A DNA stretch of 60,000 nucleotides from Bolinopsis microptera. Taxonomy: Eukaryota > Ctenophora > Tentaculata > Lobata > Bolinopsidae. Each line of letters opens with the position of its first letter. Position 1 is the stretch's first letter. The translations under genes and the position numbers were made by a program. Positions 1 through 12,466 of this stretch are shown piece by piece. The stretch is taken from contig NC_087074.1 in assembly GCF_026151205.1 (NCBI RefSeq), forward strand, positions 2,048,001 through 2,108,000. The letters are read 5' to 3'. The notes beneath the pieces are model-generated. The model saw only the letters and a list, made by a program, of their open reading frames with translations, had not been told where the DNA came from and did no database searches.

Positions 1-1039
1 GGTAATCTAGCTAGGCACAGTTGGGGCACACTGGGGCACAAAAATTGAAATTCCTGGTGGGGCATACCATGGGGCACATACAGTTGGTGCACGTCGAAAA
101 CAGTGTCGTAGGCAAAAAATTGACTTGAATCACAGTTTTAGGGGGCATACACCAAAACAGTGGTTTGGGCCGTCAGGCCCATATGACTAATAGGCAGTTC
201 AGAGACCTTAAGCGCTCAGTTTCCACCGCCAAAAAAAATTATTTTGAGAATTACCTATTTTTTGTAATCGAGCATTTCTGGTTAGAGTGAATTTTCGGCA
301 AACACAATTATTGTTTCGTGGAAGAGAGGCCTATAAGTTAATTCATTTTCTTGCGGTATCAAGCGTTGACCATTTTGTCGCTCTTTTATTCACCCATCTA
401 TGTCAAGGTGTGTGTAAAATTTTGATATCGTATCTAAAAAGACAGGACATGGTTATAAATTTTAAAGTCAAAAAAAAGTCATAACGCTGAAATTGTCCTT
501 TTCAGACTTATTTTATCAAAAAGTCAGTAAAGGGACGATCGGATTGATGCTGGAAATGAAATTGTTCTCTGAATTCTGGCGCCGTTTTTGATGCCCTCAA
601 AAATGGTTTTACTCATTTTCTTCAGATTTTGGGACTTCAAAGCAACCAGCCAAATTTAGGCACATTTTTGTTCTTTCATATTTAAATAAAAAAATACACT
701 AAATAAATTCTACATTTATTACACGCTTCGACATTAAAATATAACCCAACAAAGGATGTACATTACGTCATTCAAGCGAGACTTAGGTGTTTGAAATAGC
801 CAAGATTATGGACTTTTTTAGACAGTCAGATTTTATGAAAAATATTTGTATGAAGATACCAAACTTATGCACTTTCATAACAGTTCAGACATTATGGACA
901 AATATTAGAAATATTATCAAAGCTGTTTGGAAAATAAAACGTCTTTAGGGCATTTTTTAAAACATTCTCCAGATGATAATGATCTCACTGAGCGGGTAGT
1001 TCATTCCAAAATATTTGGGCCCAACGCCCCCCCCACCCC

Positions 1040-1345
1040 CCCCCGTCCACAACCTTACTGCAGCATCTGTTTCGTCTGAAAAGAGGAGAGGGAGGACCTT
1101 TTTTCAACAAATAAAAAGTCATCATCTAGTTGGAACATCGTTTTCGTACTTCCCTTTCTAGAGTGAGTTGTCCTTGTAAGTAACTGAGGGGCTATGTTTA
1201 AGTAAGACACTTGGAAGACCCCCCAGAAGTGAAATTTTGAACTTAATTCAGAACACCGAAAGGCAGAAAGTGGGCTTTTGCGGTTAAGGCATGATAGGTT
1301 CCACGTTATCTTTTTTCCGTGTAAGACCACAGATACTCATAGCAG
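1040..1345 (-). pseudogene. Damaged copy of LINE reverse-transcriptase C-terminus
   Basis: On the minus strand this is the mirror copy of the LINE tail at 28,864-29,223. Shared pieces include the DDDF stretch and the cysteine/leucine-rich segment before it, but frames are broken and a C-run interrupts it near 1,027-1,044. Non-coding. Confidence 0.6.
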
Positions 1346-1559
1346 CATGTCAGTCTTATTTGTAGCTTAAAGGCGATCTTTCAGTTATACCATAATCGCC
1401 CGAGTATCAGACGTCTCTGGAACGCGTCTATTGGCAGCGACGCCCTAACCACTCGAACCCCTTTTATTTACATCATTATCTAACCTATTTATAGGGAAGT
1501 TCAAGTAGACTTTTTGGCATGGCGCACCCTCCACCTCCCAAAGTCACCTTTGTAATATA

Positions 1560-2780
1560 CTACAAATTTTTTATAATCTGTCATTGCATACCCCCTCTCA
1601 TCATCACGCACCAATTATTTTCCCCCCAATATTGAGTGTCCATATACAACACCACTGCCGCCCATACAACACACGACACAATTACAATACCCCCCGCAAC
1701 CACCCCAGCATACCGATCATTTCCCCTATACTGCACTCTCTTAGATTACAAACTCAGTCAGCCCATGACAATCCTTACCCTCTTTTAGCCTATATTTTGC
1801 CTTAATTACACCATCTTATAAACCACCAGCCTTCTTCTAGAAACCGCTTCACCCTCTAATCCCCCCCCATGCCCCCACCAATAGATCCGCCTGACCCATA
1901 CCCAATACGCCCGAACCCACCAATTTCAACCCCCCCCTTTATACGCACACCCCGCCACATGCATTACAACTTATGCCCCCTTCCCCCGACAAACAAATCC
2001 CCATTTATTATTTCCGAACCCTTACCACTCTAACCAGGAATTGTCGATTACACAACATCCCATCACGGTATTCCTCCCACCCCCACCAACTATTTTCCCT
2101 CTGGCCTGTCCCCGGCCATCAACGCCCCCCCGTGCCGCCCCCCACTCCCCCACCCACAAGACAGCGTCTACCTCTGCTGTACTGGAACTGCCACTTATGG
2201 CCTATCTCTACCCCACACCGAGGATCCCATACGAGGTCACCTCACTGACGCCGCACCCAGCATCTCTCGGAGCCCCTATGCCCCCCTCCCACGAGTAAAC
2301 CTAAACACCCCCACTCTGTATATAAACCCCGCCCCCACCCCCCCCCCCCCCCCCCCCCCCCCCTTCCCCTCCCCTCATATCTCATCCCCCCCCCTCCTAT
2401 TCCGTCACACCCACCCCCCCCACGCACATCCCCCCCCCCCCCCCCCCCCAACCCCATCCCCCCTTTCGCCCTCCCCAGTTCTAAAACGCCCCCCGGCCCC
2501 CCCCCCCTCCCCCCTCGTCCCTCCCGCGGCCACCGCCACCTCAGCGCCCACCCCTCCCCCGACCTGCCTCTTTCACCAACCCCCTCCCGCCGCCACACAC
2601 TTCTCCTCATCGTGCCCACGCGCCCTGTCGCCCCCCCCCCCCACCACCCTCCACTACCCGTACTCCCTCCTCTGCACACACTCTCCCCCCCCCCCTTGCC
2701 CCACATCGCCATCTTTGACGGGTCCCTCCCCGCCCCCACTCCACATTACCCCTCCCTATCCCCCCTCCGCCCGCTGTTAT
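1560..2780. repeat. C-rich low-complexity block 1
   Basis: About 1.2 kb of C-rich sequence with several pure C runs, occupying the place where the right arm has ordinary AT-rich DNA (about 27,890-28,760). Apparent proline- or glycine-rich ORFs on either strand are a by-product of the base composition. Probably low-quality sequence rather than a gene. Confidence 0.75.
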
Positions 2781-2789
2781 GCAAATCTT

Positions 2790-5700
2790 TATGAGGGGAG
2801 AGAGAGCGGAGGAGGCCGGGAGAGTACTGAGACACTTTAGTATCACGTTGGGTCACAAAAAGTTGATAAATTTCACTTAAAGACACCTGAATGAAGCTGA
2901 ACCTGTTACTGGCGGGTGCAGATTCATCAGAAATACACGTGTATTATGCACAGTTAACACACGTCAGTACACTGGTAACGCGCTGTTTTAATGACTAATT
3001 ACCATAGCACTCGCCTTCACTCATTACCGAGTAGACTTTACCGGTGGGTATAGTATCTTGTATGAGCTAATATAAAAGGGTGGAAACTATATAATAAGCT
3101 TGATAGTACCATGATAGTACATATAAAACTGTATCAACTACACGAAAATACTATATAAAACGCTCTTACACCATAGATATGTTTTATGAGACTTCTATTC
3201 TACCGAGTAGATTCTACAATGTTAAATATTGTAAACGTACGTGCGGCGCGCAAAATTCCACTACAAAATCCACTACAAACTTCAGGGGAAACGTTCTTCT
3301 GTCTCTCTCTCTCTCCTCTAGCTAATATCTTAACGTTTCTCATAGCACGCTCCCTTATTCTGTACCGTATCTTCCTGTTCTGCTATTGTTGGTTGTGTTT
3401 TCTGTAGTTAGTCTTATGTTCTGGTTTAGGTTGTCCTAATTTCTGTGTGGGTTCGTTTGTATTTCAGTGTCGTTGTATTTTTCAGTGTCGTTGTATTTCC
3501 AGTGTCGTTGAATTTCAGTTGTCGTTGTATTTCCAGTGTTCGTTGTATTTCTGTTGTCGTTGTATTTTCGTGTCGTTGTATTTTTACTGTCGTTTGTATT
3601 TTAGTGTCGTTGGGAGCACGGTGAGGTTTTATATTGGGGGTGTGGTCTTTAAGTTTCATTTGCTAAACTGAAAACGTTCGTCAGTACTCAGTATGCACTA
3701 TGCAAGCGTTTGTATTGTTCCTGTTCCTGCCCCTTACCATATTAGATATCGGAATAATGATATCCATTTCACAGCCACATTTTAAGTGTTCCACAATTCC
3801 GGAGAGTACTTGTCTTATCTAGGGTGTCCCCATCGCTCAACTGTTACTGTCTCTGTTAAGGTAGGGATCCTGGTGTTTTTAAGCCCTGTAGTTGATTAAT
3901 TCAATCATAACATATATTATACATAACGGCACACTTTAATGGTATGATATTTGGTCTATGTGATCCTTTTGTGCTAGTAATCTCAGTGGTCTGGTTGTCG
4001 TGGAGGACAGCTGTCTTGGTTAGAAACTGCACATACCGATATTTAGAAATTTTGTAGAGTTATTATTTAAAGGATTATTCTGCTCGATGTTATGCGTTCT
4101 ATAAGTTCCATGGCTACCAAACACCTGGTAATTAGTCCTAACTGTTCTTGAAATTAAAATCTAAATACAGTTATTCACATGAGAATGAAGAATTAAACGC
4201 TCGAACTTTTACATTTTACAAAATCGTATAATTTCTTTTATTCTGTTAGTTAAGAAAATAGCACCGTTTTACGCTACATTCGGTTCACCACTAAACGAAC
4301 GAGAGGAAGGGTTTCATTTATTGCGAGCCGGCCCGGCGCGGTGGCGGACGTTTTTATAGACATTGCATATATTATTGACTACTTCGCGCTCTAGGAGCTT
4401 ATTATCAAATAAATCGATCTAAATAAATTGATATTGCTTCACCGATCGTCGTTGATTATCATTAGATTAGATCCAGTGCATATCAATTATTGGTTTCATA
4501 TTCTGAAAAGGGAGGAGGCAACCAATGAGCTCCTTTTTAACGTTATTCCACTTTTGACGTTTTGATCAGGATCCGATAAGTTTTGTTAGCCCCCCCCCCC
4601 ACTATGTGGCCCGCCCCTAATCCCCAAAATACATCGACAGTCTTACAGTCTGAACATTTCAGGTGTAAAATTACAGGCCATACAACTGAGACATTTATAA
4701 TCGCTTAGGACTCGATGGCGAACACTGCATTAATGTCTAAATGAAAAGCTCAAATGGTAAGAACCATTCTTATTCGCTGCACAGGAGCCTCATATGTCCC
4801 TGATGGAGTTACAATCCATCCCTGAATCCTAGCTCATCACTATGCTAAGAATTACTCTGTGAACCCTTTGATTTCGTTTCACACAACGATTATACCACGT
4901 ATTGGTCTCACGTTGGGAGTTGCGATCATGTTATCGCCAAGCAATTTAAATCGTAAGTGGCTTCACAGATGAGGCGTTTTCTGATATTATGAGTAATCTA
5001 GCTACCTTGCCATAGCATGCAGTGAAAATTAGCGCTCACAGCAACTTGGGGTGAAACGAGTACATTGAACAATCCTTGACCTGACCCCTAAACCGTTGCC
5101 ACCTTGTCATAGACATGTTTATTTATTTAAAACTTAATGGATTTAGTGATAACCCGAATATTCTGCAATTTGGAAATCTGAAAGTCAGGCGACCTCTGGT
5201 CCAAAAGCGAACTGCATCTTCTTTGCAGATTATGTATGAATCATTGCTACCGAGAGCATCAGGTTTTTAGAAGCTTTTGCAGCGTCCTCGAGGACAATTG
5301 TGCTATAATTACCTGATTGTTCAGGGAGGTTTAATTACAAATAAATAATGATAATTATATTATTAATGAATTTACTTAATATAGCATTGTGATGCTAACA
5401 TGATTGAAAGTTGATAACATAAAACTTTACCAAAACATTTGGAGCCTGCAGTGTGAAGGCACTAAACAGTGAATAGTAATCACCAGGGAGATAATTACAA
5501 TTGGTACTGACCACCAGTGAGTAATTAGGCGATTCGTTAGACATTGAATTTATAGAACGTTGCGAGCAGTAGTATGGTAATACAACATAAATGACGTATG
5601 TACAATTTGATACATAAACATTTTAACCTGGGAAAGCACCCCAACTTTGGACAATACCCCTGTTTTAAAAACCACCAAGGAGGTCTAGACGTAACCTGTG

Positions 5701-7576
5701 GGGTTAACACTGAGGGTGCTTCAGAGGTTCCCGTTGCAGAGATTATGGACTGGGCTGTTCTTACTGATTATGTAAAAAACAGTGACACTCCCTATCATCA
5801 TAACCAAGTACAGCGGTTAGACCCCTGAGTAACCATGGTTAACAATACTACTTGAGTTGCTAGGAGTTACACTACTACTCACATTAGTTGACTAGAGAGC
5901 ATATGATTGTTGCTCAAAACACGTACCTGTGGATATTACCCATCGAGCTCGCCTCTCGGCCATGCCTACCTCAGCCCCAGTTAATAGTTGTGTCTAGATC
6001 CGTTTTTAAAAGCAGCACCAACTACCCCTTTAAAAGTGTCCTAGCAGGATTCACGTACTTAGTTAGACGCCACATTTACTCTAGTTCGACACTTCTCTAG
6101 TTCGATCGCTTACTCAGTTCACACAGTGCTCCAGTTCGACCTCACGTACTATAGTTGACCGTACTTCTAGTTCGACACGTACTCTAGCTCTTGTGTCGAC
6201 AAACCTTTAGATCGACTACTAAAGTTACGTGTGACTAAGTACGTGTACCAGATTAGCCCGATATAATCCCCCTCATTCATCCTCCTTGTTAAGAACATGA
6301 TATTAAGTGGGCTTCGTCGTTTTTAGGATCGTTCACAGATTATAAACGTAAGCATAGCTTAGGAGAGAAGGAGTTACGTTGTTTGGAAAAGTTTACATAT
6401 TTTGATTTTTAAATAGCTGGGGGATGCGGATTCGAGATAAGAGTGGGGGTCTAAAAAAGCCAAAATCTAGCAAACGTAGTGCTAAGATCAATAATTTAAG
6501 AGGTTGTTATCTGTTTCATAGTGTAGGTAGGTAAGTTGTCTATAGTATGAAGAGTGTTAGTAGTACAAATCAACCCCCCGTAGCCCCCCCCCCCCCAAGT
6601 TAAGAGTAATACAACAGGTAGTTAGAAAATGTTACGTAGAGTAATGTCAGTTAGTAGTAAGTCATAAAGGTCGAGTAAGTTAGTAATTCAGTTAGTGACT
6701 AGTTAGATGTCATTGTGCTTTGCTGTTGGACGGGTAAATCCTGCGCGTGGTACTGGGGCTGTGGGGTGGTTGGGGGGGTTGTTTTTAGGAAGTTTACTTG
6801 TTGCTGACCCCCTCTCTTGTTCTAGTTAGTAGACCGAATGTCTAGTAGTTTGATACGGTCTAAGCTACTAGATACGATATAATCCCCCCCTCCCCCCCCC
6901 CCGTGCGGAATACAGGCTGGGATTCCTTGATAAAAAGCTATGATAACAGGGAGGGGGTTGCACGATGATGAGAGCCCTCTTTCACCTCCCTCGGGAGGGC
7001 TTTCGTCTCTCCATTCTGGCGAAGTCGGGGAGCCCCCCGCCCATTGTTGGGGAATGGGGGGGAGTGGGGGGGGATGTTGGCTATTAGTGGGAGGTTGTAG
7101 TCATTGTTCTTTGTCTTGTTCAGCAGATAAACTGTGTGTTAATGTGTGGCGCTCTCACTTCTTGTCCTCTCTCTCTGATCTGGTTTGTGTTCTAGTTAGT
7201 GAACATTACCTTATTGGTAGTGTTAACTATGGTAAATACCATATAAGGTAATGTTCTCTGGTAACGTGTGTGTCTAGTGTCTACGAAGTTATAGACCGCA
7301 TTATCAGACAAGGTCCATCTATAATATTGGTCTATCTGTTATTTATATTTCGTATCTAGACAAGTATTACGAAAATCAGAGATACTGATCTTGTTATTCC
7401 AAATGTCTACTTCAGTAGACATTAGTCTCGGGAATACTAATACGTTTATTTTTTGAAAGCAGTCTGGACGTTATAAAATTATAACGATAAAATTAGAAGT
7501 TGTAAAACTTGCGAATAGTTCATTGTATATTTAATACCCAATGTTTTTTACTCTACAAATAACCCCTCCTCTAGCA
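2790..7576. other. Intergenic mirror of 23,564-27,890
   Basis: No gene seen. It holds damaged versions of the right-arm satellites: a 16-bp repeat near 3,463-3,615, a 17-bp repeat near 6,065-6,200 and a palindrome at about 7,200-7,253. Poly-C runs at 4,590, 6,580 and 6,885 match positions where the right arm has short or different runs. Confidence 0.75.
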
Positions 7577-8203
7577 ATGGCAGGCCCCCCCCGTCCAGGA
7601 CCACCTCAGCCTTTGTTCGTTGCGTTTGATCCACGAAACCAAAGGACGGCCGGCTCTCCTACGAGGACCTTCGTCAGGGATTCAATGTGGTCCGGATACA
7701 GGATCAGTGGGGAGGAGCTGAACGCATGAGTTGATAGGTTTGATACTGATGGAGATGGGGCCCTGGGACTTCCCCGACTTGATTGACGGTGATGGCCTCG
7801 GGGGTTTGTAGGGTTAGGGGGGGTGTGTTTCACAAGTCAAACAAGGCAAGGGATGATCTTTACCAGATATTTTAACGCTATGGACGCAATGGGTAAGTGG
7901 GAGGGAGGATGGTAAAGAGATCAATCACATAAATAATGCTAGCTATATTTGCCTCGAGATGGATCAAATCCAAGCATGGTTTATCAAAACATTGTATGTT
8001 TCTTTAACTAATTATAACAGTGAATAATTTTCAGGAATCAGGCAGATCAGTAAAAAGGATGCAGACATCGTTGGCGTTGTATTGCGATCAGAAAGTTTCA
8101 GACGAAGAATGGACGAAATATGTCCCAGGTTTTCGACTTTGATATGAGGGTATATGTTGCTTAAAAGAGTTCCTCAAAATGTATTCATCTCTTCAAAAAA
8201 TAA
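7577..8203 (+). pseudogene. Broken copy of the calmodulin-like EF-hand gene
   Basis: Mirror copy of the intact gene at 22,980-23,563. The start codon, the first EF-hand (altered), the donor near 7,892 and the second exon (about 8,035-8,203) are all recognisable, but C insertions after codon 3 and several other indels destroy the frame; an in-frame stop follows the second EF-hand start. It cannot encode the protein as written. The second exon keeps the same AATAAA overlapping the stop as the intact gene. Either a pseudogene or an uncorrected duplicate. Confidence 0.85.
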
Positions 8204-9380
8204 AGAAAACAGAATATTAATGAATCATCTTTTGAGTCAGACTATCAGAATATAAAAAAGTAATAATTGTGTTGTGACCGATTATCGCTGTTTACCTTGT
8301 AACACTAAAACCAATAAACAACCTACAACTTAAACAGATGCACCAAAATAGGCGTGTTCAATGTCTAACTTCCACCAGTTTACATGATATGGAATCGGAA
8401 ATAAAAAATATGTATGATATCAGAACTGTGTGTAAATAATTTATTCATCCATCCAGAAGTTTAGACATTGTTTTCAATTCATTACAAAATCATGTCGGCT
8501 ATTAGTTTTAAACTAGCCCGCTGATTGTAGTAAACTAAATTTCCAGGGCTTGCTCTGATGTGTATTAATATATATTTTTATATATATTATTGTATATTAA
8601 TTAATAACTAGGGACTCGAATGTTCTTATTGTGTTGTAGAGATGACTCCTTCGGCAAACTCCTTCACTCCCATATACACACTATACACTGTACAATGTAC
8701 ATTATTCATTGTATATTGTACATTGTACAATTGATATTGTACAATGCACACAGTCCTCATTCAGATTATTGTTTCCGGTAAATAACTCTGTTATTCTGTA
8801 ACTAAGATGTTATATTATTCAGGTTAATTTTCTCGCTTTTCGTTTTTCAAACAAAATGTCTTTGTATGCAGCATTATGGTTATATCAGAAATATAAGTCA
8901 GTAAACTTTCAGAGTTTATCTTTAATGTTTAACTTTATCTTAATTTTTGGTAATTGTATGTTTCGTTAGGAGCTGTGAATATCTGTAATGTTTTGCACAT
9001 TTACAACACATACTACAACATTACAGATCTATCAATATGTAATGTTGTAGTATGTGTTTGTATTCTGTTAATAACTTCGCCAGCTCTTAACGTCATCACT
9101 TTTCTCATTTTACTGCGCTAGTTTTAAATGTACCATAATTAAAGTATGGATGAGATCAAGCACACTGATTATTGACATCTCGACATACTGGGAAGATCAT
9201 TGTGCACAACAATTTGCACAATTCCGCTATTTTACAACGTCGTTTTAGTTTTATCAGTCTCAAATAAGGCTAGGGGAAGTATAAAAGGCTATTCCTTTCT
9301 TACCGTTTTTTCTTCACTTACACAAACCAGTTTACTTAGGGCATCAGTGTAAAGTTCGTTGTGCCGACCTAAATTGCACT
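8204..9380. other. Intergenic mirror of 21,860-22,980
   Basis: No gene seen. AT-rich sequence with a hairpin around 8,980-9,055 and short palindromic TGTACAAT-type repeats near 8,680-8,740, all present in better condition in the right arm (22,140-22,205 and 22,445-22,510). Confidence 0.7.
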
Positions 9381-9384
9381 CGAT

Positions 9385-10510
9385 CCTGTATAATAACTAC
9401 CACCCCCTTGTCAACGGTAACCCCTCACAACACACCATCCCAAACTTTTCAAACCCCCTCCCACCAACTTACCCCTCCCCCCCCCCCTTCACACAACCCT
9501 CGCCCCCTCCCCCCTCCCTCCTCCCCACAACCCCCCCACCCACTCAAAAAATTTTATATTCTCCCTACCTTCCATACCCTCAGCCTTCCCCCCACACCCC
9601 CCCCACCTATCTTCACAATCTAAACATAATTCCTCCCAACTTCTCTGTACCCCCTAACCCCCCCCCGAATCCCCCCCTCCCCCCTATCATATCCCCTGCC
9701 CCCCTCCCGCCCGCCTTTCATCTTCCCCCTTAAACCTCCCAACTCCACTCCCCTCCCCCACCCCCCTCCCCCCCCATACCTCTCTCTACCCTTTCCCCCC
9801 CCTTCCCTCCCCCCCCCCCCCCCCCCCCGCCCCCCCCGAGTGCCCTCTCCACCTCCCCCCCCCCCCCCCCCCCCCTCCCCCCCTCCTCGCCCCCCCCCCT
9901 CCCCCCCCCCTCCCCCCCCGCCCCCACAGAGCTTTTCCCCCCCTCCCATAGCCTACCCCCTTCGCCCCCCCCCCCCCCCACCCTGTCTCTTTCCCCCCCC
10001 CCCCTGTCCCCTAACCCGCGCCGCCCCCCCTCCCCTCCCCGCGCTCCCCCTACTACCGCCCCACTCAACACCTCCCCCCCTCCCCCCCACCCCCCGCCCC
10101 CCCATCACTGACCTCGCCTCCCCCCCCCCCCCCCCCCCTCCACCTATCATATTCCCCCCCGCCCCCCTCTACCCCCCCCCCCCCCCCCCACCCCCCCCGC
10201 TCCCCCACCTCCCCCCACCCGCCCTACCCCCCCCCCTCCCATATACCTGATTCCCCACCCCCCCCTATTCTTTCCCCCGCCCTTCACTCCCAGAATACCC
10301 CCCCTCCGCCACCCCCCCCCCCCCCCCCCCCGCCCACCCCCCTCCCCCCCCCTCCCGCCCCCCCCCCCTCCCCCCCTCTCTCCCGCCATCCTCCCCCTCC
10401 CCTGCCCCACTGCCCGACGCTCCCCCCGCCTCCCCCCCCCCCGAACCCCTCCTCCCCTCCCCCGCCCTCCCCCCCCTGCTCCCCCCGCCCCTCTCCCCGA
10501 CCCCCCCCCA
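9385..10510. repeat. C-rich low-complexity block 2
   Basis: About 1.1 kb in which C makes up most bases. The matching right-arm interval (about 21,420-21,860) is only about 440 bp and has normal composition, so this block is both longer and unrelated in sequence. The many proline-rich (plus) and glycine-rich (minus) frames are compositional artefacts. Confidence 0.8.
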
Positions 10511-10688
10511 TGTCAGAACCCACTCACTTTTTGTCACGACGAAGTTAGAAAAATCAGCCGGAATTAAATCTCACTCTACATTCAAAAAAGTCCACAAAAC
10601 ACTCAAATTTAGTTAACAATTTGAAAGGGAAACAACAATTTTTCACCAGGTTATCCACGTACTCTAACTCACCTACACAGGTTGTGAT

Positions 10689-11252
10689 GCACAGAAGATA
10701 AAATTCCAAGTAGTTACGCTACAGGTAGTGACGATGATTACAGCAGCTCGGCCATGGAGGACCACGGGCTCCTCTGTTAGGGTTGGATAGGGGGGATAAA
10801 ATCTGAGCGGTTCTGTGTGTTCCCCCAGGAGTCGTTCCTTCAGGCTCCCTCGTTAGATCCAGAGTTGAGAAGTTGCCGTGCTCTTCCACAGTTCCTGATA
10901 GCTAGGAAGGTGGAGAGAGTAGAGAGAGAGAGCATATGTGGGGGAGGTGTTAAAGGGGGGGGTGGGAGGGTTTCTCTGCGGGGTTATCAGAGTGCTCTTT
11001 TGATACGGTTGGGGGTTATATTTCCTTTGGAGACACGGACGAAGACACGTTTTTTAATTAAGCAAGGGAGTTTAAAGTCGGTACATCTGACTGTAACCGG
11101 CCACCTTTGCAAGCTAGGTGTGGTCAGAAGAAGAAAGAACCATGTTAAATAGTAAACACAACATTTTAACCAGGTACGGGATTCGTTCGTGGCCCCGCGG
11201 CGGGGGGTCACTACCCCCTCCCCCCTCCCCCCCCCCCCCCCCCCCCCCCCCG

Positions 11253-11287
<35 letters not shown>

Positions 11288-11374
11288 CCCCCCTCCCCAA
11301 CCCCCCCCCCCCCCCCCCCCGCCCCCCCCCCCCCCCCGCCCCCCCCCGCCCCCCCCCCCCCCCCCCCCCCCGTT

Positions 11375-11419
<45 letters not shown>

Positions 11420-11447
11420 AGCCCCCCCCCCCCCCCCCCCCCCCCCG

Positions 11448-11502
<55 letters not shown>

Positions 11503-12465
11503 TCCCCCCCCCCCGCGCGCCCCCCCCCCCCTCTACACTTATCGGGGAGTATCCCTCTCCAACTCTATCAGGAATAAACCAGAGTCTTACCGGGATAATA
11601 ACATAGCTAATGAGAACACTGATTCCAGTGGTCATGGGAGGGAATATTTTTTTTTTTTTTTTAAAATTTAAACAAAGCCTTCAAACATGTCTCAGATAGG
11701 GACGACATCACCTTTTGGGGTGTACCAGGATCCGGAGGTTGCCAGGGTGATCCAGCCGTTAGAGAGGAAGAAAAGAAACACCTAGCTATAGAGGAGGAGA
11801 AGTATGACGTTGCTAAGCGCTTGAAAACAGCTATCGGGTGATTTGTAAAAAAGTGGGGCGGAGAAAGAGAAGAAGAATAAGAAAAAAAAAAGATAAAAAC
11901 AAGAAAGAGCTAGTTGGGGAGGCTGGAGAAGGGAGAGAAGGCGGCTGTAACCGAAGAGTACTATGATCTTGCTCAAGCGAAGAAGATTCAAGCGGATGAG
12001 ATCAGAGCAGTGGTTGTGTGTTCAGCAGTGAATATCCAGAGTTTGCTTCAGTCAGGCAGACCGATGATAACAGCGACACCCCCCAAGTCTTGTCAGGTCC
12101 TCCCACTGCCCCACCAACTCCCAGCTTTACCAGAAACCCCCCCCCGCCCACTCCACTACCACCTACAATTCTGCCTCCTTACCAGGCAGCCCCCCCCCCC
12201 AGAGCAGTTCCTGCTCTCCTCTTGACGGTGGTTACATTTGCGCCCCAGATCAAGTGCCAGAACAGCCGTGAGATCCCGGGGGCGGGGACCGTTCCCCTCC
12301 CTACTCTAATAACAAGACGCAACAGGAGTGGAGGAGGAGGAGGTTGGAAGACTCCAAGGGACCCATGACGGTCCTGACGAGCACAGTATGAAGGTAGCTC
12401 ATGATCTGAACAAGCAGTCAGGACCTGTTCGGACGGGTTACTGTTGCGTGTCTGTTTCTGCAAAA
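10689..12465 (+). pseudogene. Broken partial copy of CEP104 (residues 1 to about 420)
   Basis: Plus-strand counterpart of the minus-strand CEP104 gene. It starts with the same ATG, loses one base in the second codon, and then drifts through all frames with recognisable jellyroll, coiled-coil and proline-rich segments. A C-run block at about 11,205-11,530 replaces roughly 15 bp of the intact gene. Similarity stops at about 12,465 (partner 20,009, within the ACLFC stretch) where the minisatellite begins. Not translatable. Confidence 0.9.
11205..11533. repeat. Nearly pure poly-C tract
   Basis: More than 300 bases of C broken only by scattered G, T or A. The intact CEP104 copy has a few codons here. 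A run of this length inside a coding sequence is most easily explained by failed base calling or a consensus error. Confidence 0.85.
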
Positions 12466-12466
12466 C

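Larger units (their letters stand above)
1..12466. repeat. Damaged left arm of a 12-kb inverted duplication
   Basis: Read in reverse complement, this segment follows 30,092 down to 20,009 in order. Position 1 pairs with 30,092, the LINE piece near 1,060-1,330 with about 29,100-28,835, the EF-hand copy at 7,577-8,203 with 23,563-22,980, and the CEP104 copy at 10,689-12,465 with 21,269-20,009. The left arm carries very frequent one-base insertions, deletions and substitutions that break every reading frame, and three blocks are replaced by C-rich sequence. The arms are separated by 7.5 kb of unique DNA, so this is not a simple read hairpin. It may be a real decayed duplication, a divergent haplotype, or unpolished sequence wrongly joined at the minisatellite; the error pattern favours the last. 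Confidence 0.9.

Noticed and set aside
1398-1464. tRNA- or SINE-like A-box (GGTTCGAGTGGTTAGGGCG on the minus strand)
   Set aside because: No B-box, cloverleaf or poly-A tail could be found, and the left arm here is unreliable sequence.
9359-11671. Proline-rich and glycine-rich open frames
   Set aside because: By-products of poly-C sequence; the matching intact arm has ordinary DNA there.
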